From the NCBI GenBank assembly GCA_910586755.1, contig CAJUJM010000069.1:1-11373 (forward strand): 11,373 bases of DNA, in the 5' to 3' direction. Of this stretch, positions 1 to 5,302 are shown in pieces. Each line of letters opens with the position of its first letter. Position 1 is the stretch's first letter. The notes beneath the pieces are model-generated. The model made no database searches. It saw nothing but the letters and a program-made list of their open reading frames with translations, and was not told where the DNA came from. The position numbers and the translations under genes are program-made. This DNA comes from an uncultured Lachnospiraceae bacterium. GTDB lineage: Bacteria > Bacillota > Clostridia > Lachnospirales > Lachnospiraceae.

Positions 1-66
1 CCCCTTATTTTTCATCGTTTTTCTTTAGTCTGTTCCAAATTTCCTCTCTTATGCGCCATCTTTTTA

Positions 67-95
67 TATACATTTTTTCTTTTTTGTAGTAAGAT
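67..95 (+). promoter_or_regulatory. Possible icd promoter
   Basis: TATACA (67-72) and TAAGAT (90-95) are separated by 17 bp and each matches 4 of 6 positions of the sigma-A consensus. A competing -10 is TAAAAT at 102-107, which has no convincing -35. The surrounding 1-117 is pyrimidine-rich on this strand and contains no supported gene. The assignment is weak because AT-rich DNA gives many such matches. Confidence 0.3.
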
Positions 96-129
96 ATTGG
101 GTAAAATCAAACGCAACAGGAGGCTTTAA

Positions 130-1329
130 ATGGAAAAGATAAAAATGACCACTCCCCTTGTAGAGATGGACGGGGATGAAATGACTAGAATCCTCTGGAA
201 AATGATTAAGGATGAGCTGCTGATTCCTTTTATTGATTTAAAGACCGAGTACTATGACTTAGGACTTGAGAACCGGGATGCCACGGATGATCAGGTAACG
301 GTAGATTCTGCCCTGGCTACCAAAAAGTACGGCGTTGCCGTAAAGTGCGCTACCATTACCCCCAATGCTGCCAGAGTAACCGAATACAATTTAAAGGAGA
401 TGTGGAAAAGCCCCAACGGCACCATCCGGGCCATTTTAGACGGAACTGTATTCCGCAGCCCCATTGTGGTAAAGGGAATCGAGCCCTGTGTAAAGAACTG
501 GAAGAAACCCATCACCATTGCAAGGCATGCCTACGGCGACGTATATAAGGGTGTGGAAATGAAAATCCCGGCAGCCGGAAAGGCGGAGCTTGTCTATACT
601 GCCGCCGATGGATCTGAAACCCGGGAAACCATCCACGAGTTTACCGGAGCCGGTATCATCCAGGGCATGCACAACATATCTGCTTCTATCGAAAGTTTTG
701 CCAGAAGCTGCTTCAACTATGCCCTGGATTTAAAGCAGGATCTGTGGTTTGCCACCAAGGACACCATCTCCAAGAAATATGATCATACTTTTAAAGACAT
801 TTTCCAGGAGATTTTTGATAAGGAATATGCGGACAGATTCCGGGAAGCAGGCATCACTTATTTTTACACATTAATTGATGATGCCGTAGCCCGGGTTATG
901 AAGTCAGAGGGCGGTTATATCTGGGCCTGCAAAAACTATGACGGCGATGTGATGAGCGATATGATTTCATCCGCTTTCGGTTCCCTGGCTATGATGACCT
1001 CTGTACTGGTTTCCCCGGAAGGTTACTACGAGTATGAAGCGGCTCACGGCACTGTGCAGCGCCACTACTACAAGCACTTAAAAGGAGAAGAAACCTCCAC
1101 CAACTCCGTTGCCACCATTTTTGCATGGTCCGGCGCTTTGAGAAAACGGGGCGAACTGGACAGCAACCCGGAATTGGCAGCCTTTGCGGATAAATTGGAG
1201 AAAGCCACCCTGGACACCATTGAAGCTGGCTTTATGACAAAGGATCTGGCTCTTATTACCACCATAGAGAATCCCACTGTGTTAAACAGCCAGGACTTTA
1301 TTAAGGCCATCGCCAAACGGCTGGCATAA
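130..1329 (+). CDS. icd: Isocitrate dehydrogenase, NADP-dependent (eukaryote-like subfamily)
   Basis: A cytosolic TCA-cycle enzyme that oxidatively decarboxylates isocitrate to 2-oxoglutarate, giving NADPH. The 399-aa protein is full length and collinear with the homodimeric subfamily that includes human IDH1/IDH2, rather than with E. coli-type Icd. Isocitrate-binding residues are visible: the SPNGTIR loop ending at R100, R109, and R132 in the RHAYGD motif (equivalent to IDH1 R132), followed by Y139. The metal-binding aspartates lie in YDGDVMSD (D273, D277). R311-H312 in the HGTVQRHY segment are the residues that select NADP over NAD in this family. The start at 130 is supported by AGGAGG at 118-123 with 6-nt spacing; M6 is a less likely start. 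It is the first gene of an apparent two-gene unit with the Uma2 gene. No citrate synthase or aconitase gene is in view. Confidence 0.96.
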   Translation: MEKIKMTTPLVEMDGDEMTRILWKMIKDELLIPFIDLKTEYYDLGLENRDATDDQVTVDSALATKKYGVAVKCATITPNAARVTEYNLKEMWKSPNGTIRAILDGTVFRSPIVVKGIEPCVKNWKKPITIARHAYGDVYKGVEMKIPAAGKAELVYTAADGSETRETIHEFTGAGIIQGMHNISASIESFARSCFNYALDLKQDLWFATKDTISKKYDHTFKDIFQEIFDKEYADRFREAGITYFYTLIDDAVARVMKSEGGYIWACKNYDGDVMSDMISSAFGSLAMMTSVLVSPEGYYEYEAAHGTVQRHYYKHLKGEETSTNSVATIFAWSGALRKRGELDSNPELAAFADKLEKATLDTIEAGFMTKDLALITTIENPTVLNSQDFIKAIAKRLA

Positions 1330-1352
1330 AAAATAGAAAGGACGTGTTATGA

Positions 1353-1916
1353 ATGCCGGCATTACAGCCCCAATCTCAAATTATTACTTTAGGGCAGTAT
1401 GAAGAACTCCCGGAAGATGCCAGGGCCGAAGTATTTGATGGGCAAATCTTTTACATGGCCAGTCCGTCACAAGATCATCAGGCCATTTCCATGGAGCTTT
1501 CCACCGTGCTCAACACTTATCTCAAAAGCAAAAATGGGCCATGCCGTGTGTTCCATGCCCCATTTGATGTAAAATTAAATGATACTCCCCTCACCATGGT
1601 TCAGCCTGATCTTATGATTGTGTGTGATAAAAATAAACTGGACGGGAAGCGCTGTAATGGCGCTCCCGACTTTATTATAGAAATTGTTTCTCCTGGCAAC
1701 CCATCCGATGATTATATCCGAAAGCCCTATTACTACAAAAATGCCGGGGTTCGTGAGTATTGGATTGTGGATCCCCGCCGTAAGACTGTAACAGTCAACT
1801 ATTTTGAGGGAAACATGCTGAACATTCAGTATTCCTTTGATTCCACAATCAAGGTTCATATCTTTGATGATCTGCTTATCAATTTCTTTGATATTGCCGT
1901 TTTGCTGAATAGTTAA
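1353..1916 (+). CDS. Uma2-family (DUF820) PD-(D/E)XK nuclease-fold protein
   Basis: The 187-aa protein matches the Uma2 family, whose members have a restriction-endonuclease-like fold; no cellular role is established. The characteristic blocks are present in order: EVFDGQIFYMASPS (26-39), FDVKL (71-75), VQPDLMIV with D86, PDFIIEIVSPGNPSDD with E110, and YIRKPYYYKNAGVREYWIVDP with K124. D86, E110 and K124 are the expected metal-binding and catalytic set, so the active site looks intact. It lies 23 bp downstream of icd with no terminator between them and is probably co-transcribed. AAAGGA at 1337-1342 lies 10 nt before the ATG at 1353. A closer ATG (1349) opens an overlapping 17-codon frame instead, so initiation may be inefficient or coupled. 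Its third positions look AT-richer than those of icd. Uma2 genes occur in many scattered copies in some genomes, so its position beside icd may be incidental. Confidence 0.85.
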   Translation: MPALQPQSQIITLGQYEELPEDARAEVFDGQIFYMASPSQDHQAISMELSTVLNTYLKSKNGPCRVFHAPFDVKLNDTPLTMVQPDLMIVCDKNKLDGKRCNGAPDFIIEIVSPGNPSDDYIRKPYYYKNAGVREYWIVDPRRKTVTVNYFEGNMLNIQYSFDSTIKVHIFDDLLINFFDIAVLLNS

Positions 1917-1924
1917 GCGAAAAG

Positions 1925-1957
1925 GGCTGTCCTGAATTACGTTTTCAGGACAGCCCA
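1925..1957. terminator. Hairpin terminator between convergent genes
   Basis: A perfect 13-bp stem (GGGCTGTCCTGAA at 1925-1937 pairs with 1945-1957) has a 7-nt loop and starts 8 bp after the Uma2 stop. On the plus strand it is followed by only a loose T-rich tract (AAATCTATTT). On the minus strand it runs directly into TTTTCGC. It can therefore act in both directions, ending the icd-Uma2 transcript and catching read-through from the minus-strand stalk-protein gene. Confidence 0.75.
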
Positions 1958-2037
1958 AATCTATTTCATCTCTTAAAGCATAACCTTTCAAGGCTGTGAT
2001 TGCATGGCGTGGAGCCGCAAGCGCAGGACTTGTTTTG

Positions 2038-2148
2038 TTATTTCCTTGATGACGGGGAAATTATTAAATTTTCCTTTTTAGAAAAAACATCTATGCGTTG
2101 AACAAATTCCCAACCATCAGCGCCCAATTCATTTAATTGTTCCCACAA
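2038..2148 (-). pseudogene. Remnant resembling the C-terminus of a DUF4177-type protein
   Basis: Reading the minus strand from 2148 gives about 36 residues starting LWEQLNELGADGWEFVQRID and ending at a TAA at 2038-2040. LNELGxxGWEFV is typical of small DUF4177 proteins, where it is followed by a short beta strand and a positively charged end. Here only that C-terminal half is present: the frame is closed by TAA at 2152-2154, there is no ATG or ribosome-binding site, and the tail departs from the usual pattern after LIIS. The first 20 nt overlap the last codons of the stalk-domain gene in another frame. This fits a decayed gene fragment, perhaps left by a deletion that joined it to the neighbour. 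The family call rests on one motif recognised by eye. Confidence 0.4.
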
Positions 2149-2743
2149 TCTTTATATTTCCGCCATCACGGAATATACCCGAGCAGTTATACTGCCATTT
2201 TCCTTTTTTCAAAACGATCTCTTTTGTTAAATCAGTGGAGCCAATAGTAATGCGCTGTTCTTCACCATTTGGGTTAAATAAGAATAAATCCACCGTTCCC
2301 CCCTTAATATCCGAAGTAATATTTAAAATGAGTGTTTGATTATCTTCGGCTTGGAATGAGCCCGATTCGGCTATGTTCCTCTGGTCTGCATAATTGGCTA
2401 TATTAAGAACTGAATTTCCATTGGAACTGCTCTTATCAATATTCACTTGTGAAATACTATTTTGTGGAATTAAGTCAATCGTATTGTTTTCAACGTCATA
2501 ATTAACGCCATATCCAAGATTTGTCAGCAATTCGTTTACTGGTGCATACACACTTTCATCTTGTTCATTTTCCATAGTAACGGCGAGTAATGGTTTACTA
2601 AGCGGAAAAGAAACATGATTAAGCGTAACTTTCATACTGCTTAAATTTACAGATTTAATACTTGAGGCAGCAAATACCGTTGTCACTCCCACTGTGCCAA
2701 TAATAATCCCGGCAACCAAACTTTTCACATCAAATTTCTTCAT
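2129..2743 (-). CDS. Exported stalk-domain protein (copper amine oxidase N-terminal-like)
   Basis: The 204-aa protein begins with a positively charged MKKFDVK and a hydrophobic segment (about 9-26, SLVAGIIIGTVGVTTVFAA) that is either a Sec signal peptide with an AxA-type site near 24-26 or an uncleaved anchor. Residues about 30-95 resemble the copper-amine-oxidase-N stalk domain common in clostridial surface proteins: a short strand region, then YAPVNELLTNLGYGVNYDVENN, typical of its helix-plus-hairpin pattern. This domain does not by itself imply oxidase activity. Residues about 115-204 form a beta-rich C-terminal domain that I cannot assign. It may bind the cell surface or a polymer. The start is well supported: AGGAGG at 2751-2756 is 7 nt upstream, with an extended -10 promoter beyond it. 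The gene is monocistronic and AT-rich relative to the mal genes. Function is unknown. Confidence 0.75.
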   Translation of the reverse strand: MKKFDVKSLVAGIIIGTVGVTTVFAASSIKSVNLSSMKVTLNHVSFPLSKPLLAVTMENEQDESVYAPVNELLTNLGYGVNYDVENNTIDLIPQNSISQVNIDKSSSNGNSVLNIANYADQRNIAESGSFQAEDNQTLILNITSDIKGGTVDLFLFNPNGEEQRITIGSTDLTKEIVLKKGKWQYNCSGIFRDGGNIKIVGTIK

Positions 2744-2779
2744 ATAGCACTCCTCCTTCTAAATTTCCCTTTATCTTTC

Positions 2780-2808
2780 ATTTTATCACAATTCCGAGAG
2801 CGTGGAAA
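2780..2808 (-). promoter_or_regulatory. Promoter of the stalk-domain gene
   Basis: On the minus strand, TTTCCA (2803-2808) and TAAAAT (2780-2785) are separated by exactly 17 bp. The -10 is preceded by TGA, giving an extended -10 (TGnTAAAAT). The predicted start near 2773 gives a leader of about 30 nt carrying the AGGAGG site. Confidence 0.6.
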
Positions 2809-2815
2809 TAGGCAA

Positions 2816-2836
2816 TTTTCCAAGCAGTTTGGAAAA
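2816..2836. promoter_or_regulatory. Inverted repeat upstream of the stalk-gene promoter
   Basis: A perfect 8-bp inverted repeat, TTTTCCAA-N5-TTGGAAAA, ends 7 bp before the -35 hexamer of the stalk-gene promoter. The position would suit a regulator-binding site. It could equally be part of the transcription-stop region downstream of malQ. It is too short and AT-rich to be a convincing terminator by itself. Confidence 0.35.
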
Positions 2837-2840
2837 GCTT

Positions 2841-2883
2841 ACCCCCAGCGGACAAGGCCTCACGTGCCTTATCCGCCAGGGGT
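2841..2883 (-). terminator. Probable terminator of the malT-mapP-malQ operon
   Basis: An 18-bp stem with three mismatches (arms 2841-2858 and 2866-2883) encloses a 7-nt loop and lies about 58 bp past the malQ stop. On the minus strand the GC-rich arm is followed by AAGCTTTT, a weak U-tract. It is the only strong secondary structure between malQ and the next gene, so it most likely ends the mal operon. Confidence 0.55.
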
Positions 2884-2941
2884 AGTTATGATTTTCATAG
2901 CCGGAAGCTTCCTGACTCTCCCTTGCTATTTTCTCTATTCT

Positions 2942-4444
2942 CTATATTAAACGCCCATATTTTCTGGCCGTATCCCGAATTTCCTCTTTTAATTCTTCTG
3001 TCAGCTCTTCCTTTCCAATCCGCCATCTCCAGTTGGTTCCCACTGTAGAGGGACGATTTATTCTGGCCTCGTTGCCATAACCCAGATAGTCCTGAAGCGG
3101 GATGATACAAAGGTCTGCCCGGCTTCGCATAATCAGAGCAATCATGGACTTATACAAGAGCTTTTCCGGGGTATAGTTGTCGCAGAGATAATCCCGCAGC
3201 ATAGCCTTTTCCTCATCTGTAATGCTCTTTAGCCAGCCTGCTGCTGTTTCATTATCATGGGTTCCGGTGTAGGCTACACAGTTGCTCTCATAATTGTGAG
3301 GGAGATAATCGTTGGCGCAGCCCGTATCCCTGGAATCAAAGGCAAACTCCAGCACTTTCATACCCGGGAAGCCGCTGTCTCTTACCAGTTGGCGCACCGA
3401 ATCTGTCACATAGCCCAAATCCTCGGCAATCACCTCTTTTTCTCCCAAAGCTTCCCTGACCTTTAAAAACAAATCCAGCCCCGGTCCCTTTTCCCAGTGG
3501 CCGTCTCTGGCAGTCTCTGCCCCGTAAGGAATGGAATAATATTCGTCAAACCCCCGGAAATGGTCAATACGCACCACATCATATTGCAGGAAGCAATGTC
3601 TCAGCCGGTCAATCCACCATTGATAGCCGGTCTCTCTGTGGTAATCCCACCGGTATAAAGGATTTCCCCAAAGCTGTCCGTCTGCCGCAAAGCCGTCTGG
3701 CGGGCATCCTGCCACTGCCACCGGAACATTGTCTTCGTCCAGCTGGAACAGTTCCGGGTGAGCCCATGCGTCAGCGCTGTCCATGGCCACATAGATGGGG
3801 ATGTCTCCAATCAGTTTAATTCCCTTTGAGTTGGCGTATGCTTTTAACTGGTTCCATTGCTTATAAAAAGTATATTGAAGATACTGATGGAATTCTATTT
3901 CAAAATACAGCTCTCTCCGGTAGTAGTCCATAGCATTGTTCCATCTGAGCCGGATATCCTCGGCCCACTCTGTCCAGGGAGCTCCGCCGAACCGGTCCTT
4001 TACCGCCATAAACAGGGCATAATCGTTGAGCCACCAGCCGTTGTTCCATACAAAATCGTGGTATTCCCGGCACTGAGAAATATTGCTGCGCTGGTAAGCC
4101 AGGCGAAGCAGAGGGTAACGGCTTTCGTATATTTTCTTATAATCAATGTCCGTCTCATCCTCTCCGAAATCTGCCCCGTCACACTCTTCTTCTGTCAGGA
4201 CTCCTTCCTCCACCAGATCCTCCAGGCTGATAAAATAAGGATTTCCTGCATATGTGGAAAAAGACTGATAGGGAGAATCCCCGTAACTGGTAGGTCCTAA
4301 AGGAAGGATCTGCCAATAGCTCTGGCCTGCCTCAGATAGCCAGTCTGCAAATTCATAAGCGCTTTTTGAAAAGCAGCCGATACCGTATTTAGACGGCAGG
4401 CTGGTAATGGATAATAAAATTCCTGCTCCCCGTTTCAATTTCAT
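2942..4444 (-). CDS. malQ: 4-alpha-glucanotransferase (amylomaltase, GH77)
   Basis: A cytosolic enzyme that moves glucosyl or maltodextrin units between alpha-1,4-glucans, turning maltose and short maltodextrins into glucose plus longer chains. The 500-aa length and motif order match bacterial GH77 enzymes. The N-terminus has RGAGILLSITSLPSKYGIG and WQILPLGPTSYGDSPYQSFS. The catalytic set is intact: nucleophile D294 in VVRIDHFRGF, acid/base E341 in VIAEDLGYVT, and the third acid D397 in YTGTHDNET, close to D293/E340/D395 of the Thermus enzyme. It is the last gene of the mal operon, starting 12 nt after the mapP-like stop. The AGGAGG at 4447-4452 is only 2 nt from the ATG, which is unusually short. 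A TTG two codons later (KLKRG) sits at 8 nt and is an alternative start giving 498 aa. The context suggests it handles maltose released by the neighbouring phosphatase. Confidence 0.95.
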   Translation of the reverse strand: MKLKRGAGILLSITSLPSKYGIGCFSKSAYEFADWLSEAGQSYWQILPLGPTSYGDSPYQSFSTYAGNPYFISLEDLVEEGVLTEEECDGADFGEDETDIDYKKIYESRYPLLRLAYQRSNISQCREYHDFVWNNGWWLNDYALFMAVKDRFGGAPWTEWAEDIRLRWNNAMDYYRRELYFEIEFHQYLQYTFYKQWNQLKAYANSKGIKLIGDIPIYVAMDSADAWAHPELFQLDEDNVPVAVAGCPPDGFAADGQLWGNPLYRWDYHRETGYQWWIDRLRHCFLQYDVVRIDHFRGFDEYYSIPYGAETARDGHWEKGPGLDLFLKVREALGEKEVIAEDLGYVTDSVRQLVRDSGFPGMKVLEFAFDSRDTGCANDYLPHNYESNCVAYTGTHDNETAAGWLKSITDEEKAMLRDYLCDNYTPEKLLYKSMIALIMRSRADLCIIPLQDYLGYGNEARINRPSTVGTNWRWRIGKEELTEELKEEIRDTARKYGRLI

Positions 4445-4446
4445 GC

Positions 4447-4452
4447 CCTCCT
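4447..4452 (-). promoter_or_regulatory. malQ ribosome-binding site with unusually short spacing
   Basis: AGGAGG on the minus strand lies wholly within the 12-nt gap after the preceding stop codon and is only 2 nt from the annotated ATG. The in-frame TTG at codon 3 is at the normal 8-nt distance, so this site puts the true start in doubt. Confidence 0.6.
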
Positions 4453-4456
4453 AAGC

Positions 4457-5293
4457 TTATACATGCACTTCTATCATAACTCCGTAGTGGTCCGACACCT
4501 TTGGATAATAACTGCCGTTGCAGATGACTCTGGATGAAAGAATTCGTTCTTCCCCCCAGGTCCAGATGCTGTCAATCCGCATCCCTTCCGGGGCGCCTGC
4601 TTCTTTTTCCTTCCAGCCGTCAATGGCTTCCTCCACGGTAATTCCATTATCCCGCTCTTCTGCCAGCAGGTACGTATCCTTCCAGCCTGAAGCAGTCACC
4701 AAATCGTAGCCCTGGCCTCTTACCTGAGCCGGACTGTTAAAGTCTCCCATAAGCCACAGACCGCATCCAAGCCCCTTCTTTGCCATGAGAATCTGCTCTG
4801 TTCTGGCCCACTGATCCGCAAAGCTGTCGTGGTCCTCCCACCAGCCCATATGAATAGTGTAAAACCATGCCCCTCCTGTGCAGATGCCCAGAATCTTGCG
4901 GGTCTTCCAGTTAGTATATGCACAATCTTTGCTGATAAGGCCTTCATAGGTTTCCTCTACAGGCCTGCGGCTGAATATCGCCAACCCTTCATCATACCGG
5001 CTGTAGCCCATTTTTATGGGAAGCCAGGTCCAGGAGTAGGAAAGATCTCCCTTTAAAAGCAAGGATGCCAGTCTTGCGGCGTGATTGTCCGCTTTAACGC
5101 TTATTGCCTTTTGGCAGGGGACATAGCCTTTGAGAAGAGCTATGTCCGCCTCTTCTTTAAGAGCAGTCTGATTCACCTCCTGAAGAGCCAGAAGGTCCGG
5201 CTGTTCTGTCAAAATAACACTTGCAAACTGCTGTAATTTTTCTTCATAGCCCGGTTCTATCAGGCTGTGTGTGTTCAGTGTGATAATTTTCAT
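4457..5293 (-). CDS. mapP: Endonuclease/exonuclease/phosphatase-fold enzyme, probable maltose 6'-phosphate phosphatase
   Basis: The 278-aa protein has the full metal-dependent EEP signature: N7 in ITLNTHS, E39 in LLALQEVNQ, YDEGLAIFSR (100-109), H148 in TIHMGWW, D184 and N186 in LMGDFNSP, D241 in RIDSIW, and D268-H269 in VSDHYGV. No signal peptide is visible, so it is cytosolic. EEP proteins include nucleases, but the local details (LNTHS start, YSWTW-x-MGYSRYDEG, HMGWW, an AIDGW segment near 223-227) recall the MapP group. In Enterococcus faecalis, mapP lies directly downstream of the maltose PTS gene malT and dephosphorylates maltose 6'-phosphate. The same order is seen here. Its ribosome-binding site (AAAGGAG, 5298-5304) overlaps the stop codon of the EIICB gene, implying tight coupling. 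Fold assignment is near certain; substrate is inferred from family resemblance and context. Confidence 0.8.
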   Translation of the reverse strand: MKIITLNTHSLIEPGYEEKLQQFASVILTEQPDLLALQEVNQTALKEEADIALLKGYVPCQKAISVKADNHAARLASLLLKGDLSYSWTWLPIKMGYSRYDEGLAIFSRRPVEETYEGLISKDCAYTNWKTRKILGICTGGAWFYTIHMGWWEDHDSFADQWARTEQILMAKKGLGCGLWLMGDFNSPAQVRGQGYDLVTASGWKDTYLLAEERDNGITVEEAIDGWKEKEAGAPEGMRIDSIWTWGEERILSSRVICNGSYYPKVSDHYGVMIEVHV

Positions 5294-5302
5294 AAAACTC
5301 CT

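Noticed and set aside
5..73. Minus-strand 22-codon frame (MYIKRWRIREEIWNRL...) at the left edge
   Set aside because: It reads plausibly as protein, but it has no ribosome-binding site, starts in A-rich DNA that overlaps the presumed icd promoter, and is too short to judge.
1575..1991. Minus-strand open frame across the Uma2 gene and the hairpin
   Set aside because: It runs through a terminator hairpin and opposite conserved Uma2 motifs; it is an antisense artefact.
2000..2101. Plus-strand 33-codon frame ending EIIKFSFLEKTSMR
   Set aside because: It looks protein-like, but it is antisense to the better-supported DUF4177-like frame, begins right after a stop and has no proper start or ribosome-binding site.
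3857..4300. Plus-strand open frame inside malQ
   Set aside because: It is antisense to strongly conserved malQ codons and has no start signals or family resemblance.
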